Assembly: GCF_030269125.1 (NCBI RefSeq)
Contig: NZ_BSSM01000010.1
Coordinates: forward strand, 62,001 to 126,000
Direction: 5' to 3'
Source of the DNA: Streptomyces hygroscopicus subsp. hygroscopicus
Lineage (GTDB): Bacteria; Actinomycetota; Actinomycetes; Streptomycetales; Streptomycetaceae
DNA length: 64,000 bases
The translations under genes were made by a program, and so were the position numbers. Below are positions 50,987-59,933 of the stretch, piece after piece. Position 1 is the first letter of the stretch. Every line of letters begins with the position of its first letter. The notes under the pieces are model-generated. The model made no database searches. It worked only from the letters and a program-made list of their open reading frames with translations, and was not told the origin of the DNA.

Positions 50987-52049
50987 ACCGATCCTGGAGG
51001 TCAGCGGGCTCGTCAAGCACTACCCGCTCACCCGGGGCGTCGTGTTCAGGAAGCGGATCGGCGCGGTCAGGGCGGTCGACGGCGTCGACTTCACCCTCGG
51101 CCGGGGGGAGACCCTCGGCATCGTCGGCGAGTCGGGGTGCGGCAAGTCGACGGTCGCCAAGCTGCTGTGCAACCTGGAGCGGCCGACCGCCGGGTCCATC
51201 CGGTTCAAGGGCGAGGACATCACCCGGCTGTCGGGCCGCGCCCTGAAGGCCGTGCGCCGCAACATCCAGATGGTCTTCCAGGACCCGTACACCTCCCTCA
51301 ACCCCCGGATGACCGTGGGCGACATCGTGGGGGAGCCGTACGAGATCCACCCCGAGGCCGCTCCCAAGGGGGACAGGCGCCGCAGGGTCCGGGAACTGCT
51401 GGACGTGGTGGGGCTCGACCCGGAGTACGTCAACCGCTATCCGCACCAGTTCTCCGGCGGCCAGCGCCAGCGCATCGGCATCGCGCGGGGCCTCGCGCTG
51501 CGCCCGGAGATCATCGTCGCCGACGAGCCGGTGTCCGCGCTGGACGTGTCGGTGCAGGCCCAGGTGATCAACCTGCTGGACCGGCTCCAGGCGGAGTTCG
51601 ACCTCTCCTATGTGTTCATCGCCCACGACCTGTCGATCGTGCGGCACATCTCGGACCGGATCGGGGTCATGTACCTGGGCCGGATCGTGGAGACGGGCCG
51701 GGAGGAGGAGATCTACGAGCACCCGACGCACCCCTACACCCAGGCGCTGCTGTCGGCGGTGCCGGTCCCGGACCCGGAGGCGAGGGAGCACCGCGAGCGG
51801 ATCCTCCTCAGCGGGGACGTGCCCTCCCCCACGGCCATCCCCTCCGGGTGCCGCTTCCGCACCCGGTGCTGGAAGGCGCGGGAGCGGTGCGCGGTGGAGG
51901 TGCCGGCGCTCGCGGTGCCGGCGGTCTTCCGCCGGGGTCCGGCCGCCCACGACTCGGCGTGCCACTTCGCGGAGGAGAGGCGGGTGGTGCCGCCGGAGGG
52001 TCCGGGGGCGCCCGAAGCCACCGGAGCCGACGGCAACGGGCCGGGGTGA
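50970..52049 (+). CDS. Peptide ABC transporter ATP-binding protein, DppF/OppF type (operon 3)
   Basis: This 359-residue ATPase has GESGCGKSTVAKLLCNLE, FSGGQRQRIGIARGLAL, IIVADEPVSALDVSVQAQ and the C-terminal HPYTQALLSAVPVP and GCRFRTRCWKARERC. The ATG at 50970 lies inside the D-type ATPase gene. It is the last gene of operon 3; its stop codon lies within the stem of a terminator hairpin. Confidence 0.93.
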   Translation: MAASSEPILEVSGLVKHYPLTRGVVFRKRIGAVRAVDGVDFTLGRGETLGIVGESGCGKSTVAKLLCNLERPTAGSIRFKGEDITRLSGRALKAVRRNIQMVFQDPYTSLNPRMTVGDIVGEPYEIHPEAAPKGDRRRRVRELLDVVGLDPEYVNRYPHQFSGGQRQRIGIARGLALRPEIIVADEPVSALDVSVQAQVINLLDRLQAEFDLSYVFIAHDLSIVRHISDRIGVMYLGRIVETGREEEIYEHPTHPYTQALLSAVPVPDPEAREHRERILLSGDVPSPTAIPSGCRFRTRCWKARERCAVEVPALAVPAVFRRGPAAHDSACHFAEERRVVPPEGPGAPEATGADGNGPG

Positions 52050-52069
52050 CATGGTGCACCCCGGCCCGT
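52036..52069 (+). terminator. GC-rich terminator hairpin of operon 3
   Basis: A perfect 13-bp stem (52036-52048 with 52057-52069) and an eight-base loop overlap the stop codon of the last ATPase gene. There is no T-tract, as is frequent for Streptomyces terminators. It also faces the convergent peptidase gene. Confidence 0.8.
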
Positions 52070-52177
52070 TCACGGCACCCGCACGGCCGTACGCTGTGCA
52101 GCCTGCCGCGTCCGTATATCGGAGCTGCTTCCGTCAAGTTGCCTGTTCGTTAACGCAATTGACGGCTGCCGTCCGCG

Positions 52178-54292
52178 TCACGCCAGGGACCGCCGCAGGA
52201 AGTCCAGCTGGAGGTTGAGCAGGTTCTCCGCGACCGTCTCCTGCGGGGTCATGTGGGTCACCCCGGACAGCGGCAGCACCTCGTGCGGCCGGCCCGCGGC
52301 CAGCAGCGCGGAGGACAGCCGCAGCGAGTGCGCGACCACCACGTTGTCGTCCGCCAGGCCGTGGATGACCATCATCGGGCGGTGCGGCTCGGCCGCGTCG
52401 ACCAGGCCCGCGTCCTCGATCAGCGAGTTGCGGCGGTAGACCTCCGGCTGCTCGTTCGGGTCGCCCAGGTAGCGCTCCTGGTAGTGGGTGTCGTACAGCC
52501 GCAGATCGGTGACGGGCGCGCCGACCACCGCCGCGTGGAAGACGTCCGGGCGGCGCAGCACCGCCATGGCGGACAGGTAGCCGCCGAAGGACCAGCCCCG
52601 GATCGCCACCCGGCGCAGGTCCAGCGGGAACCGCTCGGCGAGCGACTGGAGCGCGTCGACCTGGTCCTGGAGCACGACCTCGGCCAGGTCGTCCTTGATC
52701 TCCTTCTCCCAGGCGGGCGAGCGCCCCGGGGTGCCCCGGCCGTCGGCGACCACGACGGCGAAGCCCTGGTCGGCGAACCACTGGGAGGTGAGATGGGCGT
52801 TGTGCGCGGCGACCACCCGCTGACCGTGCGGGCCACCGTAGGGGTCCAGCAAAACCGGCAGGGGAGTGTCACCGGGGTAGTCCCGTGGCATAAGCACGGC
52901 GCACGGAATTCGGCGTGCGCCCCCCTCGGTGAGAGTGACCCGGGGGGACAAACCGGGGTCTTCGGCGTAGGACCGGACAGTCGCCGTCACTTTTCCGTCA
53001 CGCAGCACCTGGACACGGGCGCCCGGCCTGTCCAGCGTCGCGGACACCAGCACCGTCACGTCCCCGGCGCGCACCGCCGAGTGCACACCGGGTTCCCGGG
53101 ACACGCGCTCCACGCCCAGCTCGTTCACCCGGTACACATGGATCTCGCCGATCTCGGGCGCCTCCGCGTCGGCTCCGGCGGAGGCGGAGACGAGCACGTC
53201 GTCCGCGCCCACGTCCAGCACCGCACGGATGTGCAACTGGCCGCTGGTCAGCGGACGTTCGCCGACGGCCAGCACGCGCGCCCCACCCTCGTCGGCGATC
53301 CTGACCAGCTGTCCGGAGGGGCTCCAGCAGGGAACCCCACCGAACAGTTCCAGCCAAATTGGGTCCTCGTCGGCGTGCACCATCCGGGTCGCCCCGGTGT
53401 CCGGGTCCACCGCCAGGTAGAGCAGTCCGCGCTGGTCCCGGGACTGCACCAGAACCAGCGGCGCCCCCGCCTCTGACCAGTGCACTCGGGCCAGATACGG
53501 GTAGCGGGCACGGTCCCAGAGCACCTCCGTGCGCGACCCGTCGAGGCCGAGCACGAACAGCCGTACGTCCGCGTTGGCAGTGCCGGCCGCGGGGTAGGCG
53601 ACGTTACTTGGCTCACGCTCGGGGTGTGCCGGATCGGAGATCCACCACCTGGTCACCGGCGTGTCGTCCGCGCGGGCCACCAGCAGCCGGTCCGCCTCCG
53701 GGGCCCACCAGAAGCCCCGGGTACGGCTCATCTCCTCGGCCGCGATGAACTCCGCGAGGCCGTAGGTGACCTGCTCGGTCTCCGGCTCGGCGAGCGCGCG
53801 GTCGCCCTCGCCGTCGGCGCCCACCACGCGCAGGGCACCCCGGGCGACGTAGGCGATGTGCCGGCCGTCGGGCGCCGGACGCGGGTCGATCACCGGCCCC
53901 GGGACGGGGAGTTCACGGGTCTCGCCGGTCGTCAGGCGCGCCGCGAAAAGCCGCCCTGACAAGGTGAAAGACGCCAACTCCACGGTGGCGTCGGTGGCGT
54001 AGCCGACGATGCCGGCCCCGCCCTCCCTGGTGCGCTCCCGGCGGGCCCGTTCCTCGGGCGAGAGCTGTTCGGAGGCACCCTTGAGCAGGGCGCCCGGGTC
54101 GGCGGCGAGCCGCTCGGTGCCGTCCGGGAGGTCCATCACCCAGAGGGAGTTGGCCCGGTCGGCACCGGAGCTCGAACGCAGGAACGCGACACGTGCGCCG
54201 TCGGGCGCCACGGTGAACCCGCGCGGCGCGCCGAGGGTGAACCGCTGGGTCCTGGCGTGCCTGCGGGGAAAGGAGTCGGACTCGGTCGTCAT
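52178..54292 (-). CDS. S9 family peptidase (dipeptidyl peptidase IV / prolyl oligopeptidase type)
   Basis: This protein has 704 residues from ATG 54292. The N-terminal two thirds form the DPP-IV beta-propeller (for example RGFWWAPEADRLLVARADD), and the C-terminal alpha/beta-hydrolase has nucleophile Ser568 in GWSFGGY, Asp in HGLADDN and His in SGVTHMT. The Glu motif AEFIAAEEMSR matches the double-Glu loop that holds the substrate N-terminus in DPP-IV enzymes. No signal peptide is seen, so it is cytoplasmic. Next to three peptide transporters it probably trims imported peptides. Convergent with operon 3. Confidence 0.92.
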   Translation of the reverse strand: MTTESDSFPRRHARTQRFTLGAPRGFTVAPDGARVAFLRSSSGADRANSLWVMDLPDGTERLAADPGALLKGASEQLSPEERARRERTREGGAGIVGYATDATVELASFTLSGRLFAARLTTGETRELPVPGPVIDPRPAPDGRHIAYVARGALRVVGADGEGDRALAEPETEQVTYGLAEFIAAEEMSRTRGFWWAPEADRLLVARADDTPVTRWWISDPAHPEREPSNVAYPAAGTANADVRLFVLGLDGSRTEVLWDRARYPYLARVHWSEAGAPLVLVQSRDQRGLLYLAVDPDTGATRMVHADEDPIWLELFGGVPCWSPSGQLVRIADEGGARVLAVGERPLTSGQLHIRAVLDVGADDVLVSASAGADAEAPEIGEIHVYRVNELGVERVSREPGVHSAVRAGDVTVLVSATLDRPGARVQVLRDGKVTATVRSYAEDPGLSPRVTLTEGGARRIPCAVLMPRDYPGDTPLPVLLDPYGGPHGQRVVAAHNAHLTSQWFADQGFAVVVADGRGTPGRSPAWEKEIKDDLAEVVLQDQVDALQSLAERFPLDLRRVAIRGWSFGGYLSAMAVLRRPDVFHAAVVGAPVTDLRLYDTHYQERYLGDPNEQPEVYRRNSLIEDAGLVDAAEPHRPMMVIHGLADDNVVVAHSLRLSSALLAAGRPHEVLPLSGVTHMTPQETVAENLLNLQLDFLRRSLA

Positions 54293-54469
54293 ACCCCGAC
54301 CATATTGGCCATGCGCCCCCTTGTGCGGCTGTGCGCCGAGCGATGCGCGAGTACGGATAGTTATGATCACTACCGCTGTGTGGGTATGAACCTGCCGGTG
54401 TCCGCATGGACTTGCTCTACCGATCTTTCCGAACAGCCGTGTCCCTGGGATCTTTGGAGGTGAGCCGCC

Positions 54470-54664
54470 GTGGCACTCTCGATTTCGGCGGTGGTGCTGC
54501 TGGCGATCATCGTCTTCCTGCTGATGAAGAAGTCGGGGCTGAAGGGCGGCCACGCGGTGGTCTGCATGCTGCTCGGCTTCTATCTCGCCTCCTCGACCAT
54601 CGCGCCCACGATCAGCCAGCTGACGACGAACGTGGCCAGCATGATCGGCAGCATCAAGTTCTGA
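54470..54664 (+). CDS. Small two-helix membrane protein
   Basis: This 64-residue protein starts MALSISAVVLLAIIVFLLMK; a second helix follows KSGLKGG (VVCMLLGFYLASSTIAP). The GTG start has an excellent ribosome site (ggaggtgag). Similar tiny proteins are frequent in Streptomyces, some, as I recall, on integrative elements, but no function is known to me. It precedes the type I restriction operon by 75 bases and could share its promoter region. Confidence 0.75.
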   Translation: MALSISAVVLLAIIVFLLMKKSGLKGGHAVVCMLLGFYLASSTIAPTISQLTTNVASMIGSIKF

Positions 54665-54738
54665 CCTGTTCTGCTTCGGCCCGCTGCCTGACTTCGTAAG
54701 CTTGACCGTCCTGGGACGAGTGAGGCTGGGGGCAGCGG

Positions 54739-57700
54739 GTGGACGAGCAGGGCGTGGACCGGAGACTGAGGGAACTGGCGAAGGCGTCACCCAACTTCGG
54801 GCGGCTGTACGGGTACCAGCCTCTCTTGGCGATCTACGGCTCGCAGGCCGAACTCACCGTTCTGACCAACCCGAACGCGGCCTACGTCAGCGCCGGTCAG
54901 TTCGGTGAGGTCCTGGCCGAGGAGTTCGTCACCCGTACGGGCACCCGGGTCGAAGGCACCCGCCAGGTCGACCGCTTGAACGCACTCACGCGCGCCGGCG
55001 TGCTCGTGGGCTGGAGCCGTGCGGCTTTCGACAAGCTGCGCCGAGGCCGGAACGACGCCGCGCACAACCACCTCTTCGACACGACGAAGGCCCTGGAGGC
55101 CCTGAAGCTGTGCTGGCAGCTCGGCGACCTGTTCGACCGGGCCCTGGGCGGCACGCGCACGGTGACGGCCTTCGTGCCTCCCACACTGCCTGCCGAGACC
55201 CCGTCGGTCTCTCCCGAAGAGCTCGCGGAGTTGCGGGAGGCCCTGAACGAGCATCGTCGTACTCTCGCCGAGTCGCAGGTGAAGCTCTCGGAGACCAGTG
55301 ACCGTCTGGAGGCCGAGCGCCGCGCCCGTGCCAGGGCCGAGGAACTCATGGCCAGCGCGGAGCAGGCCAAGGTGATGCACGCCGCTCAGGTCGAGGAACT
55401 GCGGGCGCAGGTCGAGGAACTGCGGGCGGCGCACCGGCAGCAGTACGACCGCGAGCGCCTCCAGCCCCGCAGGATCGCCTCCGCCGCGCGCGACGCGATC
55501 GTGGAGCGCGCCCAGCGCCCGGCGCCTCTCAACGAGGTCCAGGCGCGGGCGAAGATCGACGCGATGCTCGCCGAGGCGGGCTGGGCGGTGCAGAAGAAGG
55601 CGGACGCCAACCCGCTGGCGGGCAGGGGCGTCGCCATCGAGGAGTTCACCGTTGCCACCGGCCGCGCCGACTACGTCCTCTACGTCGACGGCAAGATCGT
55701 CGGCGTCATCGAGGCCAAGCGCGAAGGCACGCCGCTGGCCGGAGCGCTGGGACAGAACGAGCGGTACGCGGCGGGCGTGCTCAAGGAACACGCGATGGCC
55801 GTGTGGCGCCGCGAGGAGCCCTTCGCGTTCCGCTACGCCACGACCGGCACGGAGACGTACTTCCTCAACCGGATCGACCCGGAGGCCCGCTCCCGGGAGG
55901 TCTTCGGCTTCCACCGCCCGGAGACTCTCGCGGCGTGGATGCGGTACGCCGAAGAGCATCCGGACGCCCCCACCTTCCGGGCGGCCCTGCGTACGAGCAT
56001 GCCGCTGCTGGAGACCCACGGGCTGCGCATGGCCCAGGTGGAGGCGATCACCGGCCTGGAGGACTCCCTGGCCGCCGACAAGCCACGCGCCCTCATCCAG
56101 ATGGCCACGGGCGCCGGCAAGACCTTCACGGCCGTCACGGAGACCTACCGGCTGCTCCGCCATGCGGGCGCCCGCCGGGTCCTCTTCCTCGTCGACCGCA
56201 ACAACCTCGGCCGCCAGGCCCGCGCGGAGTTCGACAAGTACCGCACGCCGGACGAGAACCGGAAGCTGACCGACCTCTACAACGTCGACATGCTGGGCCG
56301 CGGCGGGCTCCAGGAGACCTCCTCGGTCGTGGTCTCCACCATCCAGCGGATGTACGCGCTTCTCAAGGGCGAGCCGCTGACGGACGAGCCGGAGACGACG
56401 GACGAGCCGGAGACGGACGAATCAGCGGGCGCCCCGTTGAACGAGACGTACGTGGCGGACGAGCCGATCACCGTCGAGTACAACCCGGACGTCCCGATCG
56501 AGTCGTTCGACGTGATCATCGTGGACGAGTGCCATCGCTCGATCTACGGGCTGTGGCGGGGGGTCCTGGAATACTTCGACGCCCACCTGGTGGGCCTCAC
56601 CGCCACGCCCACCCGGCAGACCAGGGGCTTCTTCGACCACAACGAGGTCTCGAAGTACACGTACGAACAGGCTGTCGCAGACGGAGTCAACGTCGACTTC
56701 GACATCGTGCGCCTCAATACCGACCTGCGGGAGAACGGCGGCGCGAAGATCGAGAAGGGTACGACCGTCCGGATCCGGGACCGGCAGACGCGTGCCCAGC
56801 GGTACGAGGAACTGGACGAGGACTTCGCCTACACCACCTCGCAGCTGGGTCGCTCGGTGATCACCGAGGACGAGATCCGCGCCGTGCTGACGACGTACAA
56901 GAACAACTGGCAGCGCTGGTTCCCGGGCCGGGCCGACCTTCCCAAGACCCTGGTCTTCGCGGCGGGCGACGACCACGCCGAGGAGGTACTCAAGCAGGTC
57001 AAGGAGGTCTTCGGACGCGGCGACGAGTTCGCGAAGAAGATCACCTACCGGTCGCGGGCGAACGGTGACGACCCCGACTCGCTCATCAACGACCTGCGGA
57101 ACTCGCCCCGCCTGCGGGTCGCGGTGACCGTCGACATGATCGCCACGGGCACGGACGTGAAGCCGCTGGAGTGCGTGATCTTCCTGCGCTCGGTGAAGAG
57201 TCCGGTCCTCTTCGAGCAGATGAAGGGCCGGGGGGCCCGCTCCATCGACCCGGACGACCTGAAGAAGGTGACTCCGGAGGCGGCTTCCGACCTGACGAAG
57301 GACCGTTTCGTCCTCATCGACGCGGTGGGCGTCACCGATTCGCCTCTGGTGGACGCCCGCCCCCTGATCCCGGCCGGTGAACAGCGGGGCGTCTCGCTGG
57401 CCAAGCTGCTCGACAAGGCGGGCACGCGGTCGCTGACGGCGGACGAGGCCGAGACCCTGGGGCGCCGCCTGGCCCGCATCGACCGCCAGTTGGACGATGA
57501 GGACAGGGCCCTTCTCGCCCGGACGTCCGGCGGCGTCAGCCTGGCCGACCTGGCCCGGCACATCGCGGACGCGGTGGACGTCGACACCCAGGACCAGGCC
57601 CGTCACGAAGGCGGCCCCGAGCTGGCCCGGAAGAAGGTCCAGGACGCCGTGGCGCCGCTCACCTCGCGCCCGGAGCTGCGCAAGCTGATCCTCGAGATCC

Positions 57701-58338
57701 GTCACCAGCAGGACCTGACGTACGACGAGACGACCGAGGTACTGGTCACAGAGCTGCGGGAGATCCCCCGGCAGGAGCGGGCCCGCAAGGAACTCGACGA
57801 GTGGAACGGCCTCCTCACCAAGGAGCAGCAGGACGAGAACGCGGCGATCCGCGTCGCCCTGGGCAGCGGCGCGCGCGTCGCTCCGCGAGAGGCGAGGGCT
57901 GCCCTGAAGGAGCTGGCGGCCAAGGTGCGAGCGACCAACCGCGCCTGGACACCGACCGTCCTGTGGGATCACTACGAGCAGCTCGGCAGGGCGGCGGCCA
58001 GTCCCGGCAAGGAGGCCGGCCTGGGCGACCTGATGCGCCTCATCCGCTACGAGCTCGGTGCCGACGACGAGCTGCGCCCGTACCGTACGGTGGTCCAGGA
58101 GCGCTTCGAGGGCTGGCTGCTGCGGCAGCGGCAGGCGGGTGTGGAGTTCACGGACGACCAGCTGTGGTGGCTGGAGCGGATAAAGAACGCCATCTCCAAC
58201 GACGTCGGCATAGAGCCGGGAGACTTCGGAGTCGCCCCCTTCACCGAGCGCGGCGGAGGCCGGGGCTTCATGCGGGCGTTCGGGGACAAGGACAAGGCGT
58301 TGGAACTGTTGGATGAGCTGAATCAGGAACTGGCTTGA
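54739..58338 (+). CDS. hsdR: Type I restriction enzyme R subunit with DUF4145-like N-terminus
   Basis: This 1199-residue protein has in order: a DUF4145-like helical domain (about 20-140, LRRGRNDAAHNHLFDT), a coiled coil (about 165-245, VEELRAQVEELRAAHRQQYD), a PD-(D/E)xK nuclease (about 265-400, RADYVLYVDG and VIEAKREG), an SF2 translocase (Walker A MATGAGKTFTAV near 455, IIVDECHRSIYG near 595, GLTATPTRQ near 615) and an EcoEI-type C-terminal domain. It cuts unmodified DNA after translocation. The GTG start has a G-rich site. It comes first in the operon, before S and M. Confidence 0.95.
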   Translation: MDEQGVDRRLRELAKASPNFGRLYGYQPLLAIYGSQAELTVLTNPNAAYVSAGQFGEVLAEEFVTRTGTRVEGTRQVDRLNALTRAGVLVGWSRAAFDKLRRGRNDAAHNHLFDTTKALEALKLCWQLGDLFDRALGGTRTVTAFVPPTLPAETPSVSPEELAELREALNEHRRTLAESQVKLSETSDRLEAERRARARAEELMASAEQAKVMHAAQVEELRAQVEELRAAHRQQYDRERLQPRRIASAARDAIVERAQRPAPLNEVQARAKIDAMLAEAGWAVQKKADANPLAGRGVAIEEFTVATGRADYVLYVDGKIVGVIEAKREGTPLAGALGQNERYAAGVLKEHAMAVWRREEPFAFRYATTGTETYFLNRIDPEARSREVFGFHRPETLAAWMRYAEEHPDAPTFRAALRTSMPLLETHGLRMAQVEAITGLEDSLAADKPRALIQMATGAGKTFTAVTETYRLLRHAGARRVLFLVDRNNLGRQARAEFDKYRTPDENRKLTDLYNVDMLGRGGLQETSSVVVSTIQRMYALLKGEPLTDEPETTDEPETDESAGAPLNETYVADEPITVEYNPDVPIESFDVIIVDECHRSIYGLWRGVLEYFDAHLVGLTATPTRQTRGFFDHNEVSKYTYEQAVADGVNVDFDIVRLNTDLRENGGAKIEKGTTVRIRDRQTRAQRYEELDEDFAYTTSQLGRSVITEDEIRAVLTTYKNNWQRWFPGRADLPKTLVFAAGDDHAEEVLKQVKEVFGRGDEFAKKITYRSRANGDDPDSLINDLRNSPRLRVAVTVDMIATGTDVKPLECVIFLRSVKSPVLFEQMKGRGARSIDPDDLKKVTPEAASDLTKDRFVLIDAVGVTDSPLVDARPLIPAGEQRGVSLAKLLDKAGTRSLTADEAETLGRRLARIDRQLDDEDRALLARTSGGVSLADLARHIADAVDVDTQDQARHEGGPELARKKVQDAVAPLTSRPELRKLILEIRHQQDLTYDETTEVLVTELREIPRQERARKELDEWNGLLTKEQQDENAAIRVALGSGARVAPREARAALKELAAKVRATNRAWTPTVLWDHYEQLGRAAASPGKEAGLGDLMRLIRYELGADDELRPYRTVVQERFEGWLLRQRQAGVEFTDDQLWWLERIKNAISNDVGIEPGDFGVAPFTERGGGRGFMRAFGDKDKALELLDELNQELA

Positions 58339-59933
58339 GTGTGAGCGTGGACGGGGAGAGAGAGCTTCCGGCGGGGTGGGCTTGGGTCCAATTGGATCAG
58401 GTCTGCGACGTTACTGGGGGTATTCAGAAGCAGGGCAAGCGCCGTCCGGTGAAGAACAAGTTCCCTTTTCTGCGTGTAGCCAACGTTGGGCGTGGGTCTC
58501 TGAACCTCGGTGAGGTCCACGAGGTTGAGCTTTTCGAGGGTGAGCTGGATCGGTTTCGTCTGAGAGACGGTGACCTGCTCGTAGTCGAAGGAAATGGGAG
58601 CCCGGATCAGATTGGCCGTGCCGCTATGTGGCGGGGCGCCATCAAGGATGCAGTGCACCAGAATCACTTGATCAAGGTGCGGCCGACTTCCTGTATCGAT
58701 CCTCAGTTTCTTGAGCTCCTTTGGAACTCCCCCACTATTTCGGCTCAGTTGATGAAAGTGGCTCAGTCGACTAGCGGCCTTTACACGCTGAGCACCTCGA
58801 AGCTGAACCGTGTGGAGTTCGCCCTACCGCCGCTCGCGGAGCAGCACCGCATCGTCGAGGTCCTGGAGGAGCAGCTGTCGCGGCTTGAAGTGGCCCTCGG
58901 GTCCCTGCGGTCCTCTGCCGTGCGTAGTGCAGGTCTGCGCCGGTCGCTGGCGGCCAAGGCCTTCTCCGGAACGTTGCTTTCCGATAGCGGCGGCTCGCCT
59001 CTTTTGGCCCAGCCTCTCCTGGAGCGGGTTGACGCTCAAGTCTCCGCACATGCTGGCAAGAAGCGTTGGAGTCAAGAGCGAACTCCCGCGCAGGAATGGT
59101 GTCACGATCTGCCCGAGGGTTGGGAATGGAGGACCCTGGGGTCGCTGTCGTTGATGATTCAGTACGGAACCTCGGCGAAAGCTGAAACCTCGGCTGCCGA
59201 CGATGCAGTCCCCGTGATCAGGATGGGTAATATCCAATCAGGGAGCATTGTCCTGAACGACATAAAGTATCTGCCAGGTGATCATCCAGATATCGATCCT
59301 ATGCGACTCCAAGGCGGAGACCTGCTGTTCAACCGCACCAACAGTGCTGAATTGGTTGGGAAATCTGCGGTGTACCGAGACGACCTGGGTGAGGCTGTGT
59401 TCGCCTCGTACTTGATTCGGTGCCGTCTCGCGGACGGGATCGATCCCGACTGGGTAAGTACTTACGTAAACAGTGTCGGCGGTCGAAAATATATCAGGTC
59501 GGTACTGTCGCAGCAGGTCGGCCAAGCGAACGTGAATAGCGTTAAGTTGGCAATGTTCCCCATTCCTGTTCCTCCGGCCGAGGAGCAGGTGAAGATCATG
59601 AAAAACCTGCGCGATTGGTATCGTCTGCTGGAGTATTCTGACAAGAGCCGAGAAACCGCGAAATTGCGGGCCATCCAACTGCGCGAATCGCTCCTCCGTG
59701 CAGCATTCTCCGGAAGACTCACACAGCAGTCGCCTGAGGATGAGCCTGCCGCCGATCTCCTTGCCCGTATCGCTGTCGAACGTGCCGCTCAGGATCCGCC
59801 CAAGCGTGCTGGCAAGATATCCCGCCGACGGGCGGCTACGTCATCGGCCCTGCGGGGCGCCGTTGCAACTGGCCCCGCCCCTGAACCAACCCCCGTCCCC
59901 GCCCTCGCCGTACAGCAGGAGTTCGACCTGTGA
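58335..59933 (+). CDS. hsdS: Type I restriction enzyme specificity subunit
   Basis: This 532-residue protein has two target-recognition domains (about 10-160 and 255-410), each followed by a conserved coil: LPPLAEQHRIVEVLEEQLSR and VPPAEEQVKIMKNLRDWYRL. Each domain reads half of a bipartite DNA site. The start may be TTG 58335, overlapping the hsdR stop, or GTG 58341. The recognition-domain DNA is clearly richer in A/T than hsdR and hsdM (for example aaaatatatc near 59486), which suggests domain exchange from a lower-GC source. The C-terminal tail is long and Pro/Ala-rich. Confidence 0.95.
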   Translation: MSVSVDGERELPAGWAWVQLDQVCDVTGGIQKQGKRRPVKNKFPFLRVANVGRGSLNLGEVHEVELFEGELDRFRLRDGDLLVVEGNGSPDQIGRAAMWRGAIKDAVHQNHLIKVRPTSCIDPQFLELLWNSPTISAQLMKVAQSTSGLYTLSTSKLNRVEFALPPLAEQHRIVEVLEEQLSRLEVALGSLRSSAVRSAGLRRSLAAKAFSGTLLSDSGGSPLLAQPLLERVDAQVSAHAGKKRWSQERTPAQEWCHDLPEGWEWRTLGSLSLMIQYGTSAKAETSAADDAVPVIRMGNIQSGSIVLNDIKYLPGDHPDIDPMRLQGGDLLFNRTNSAELVGKSAVYRDDLGEAVFASYLIRCRLADGIDPDWVSTYVNSVGGRKYIRSVLSQQVGQANVNSVKLAMFPIPVPPAEEQVKIMKNLRDWYRLLEYSDKSRETAKLRAIQLRESLLRAAFSGRLTQQSPEDEPAADLLARIAVERAAQDPPKRAGKISRRRAATSSALRGAVATGPAPEPTPVPALAVQQEFDL

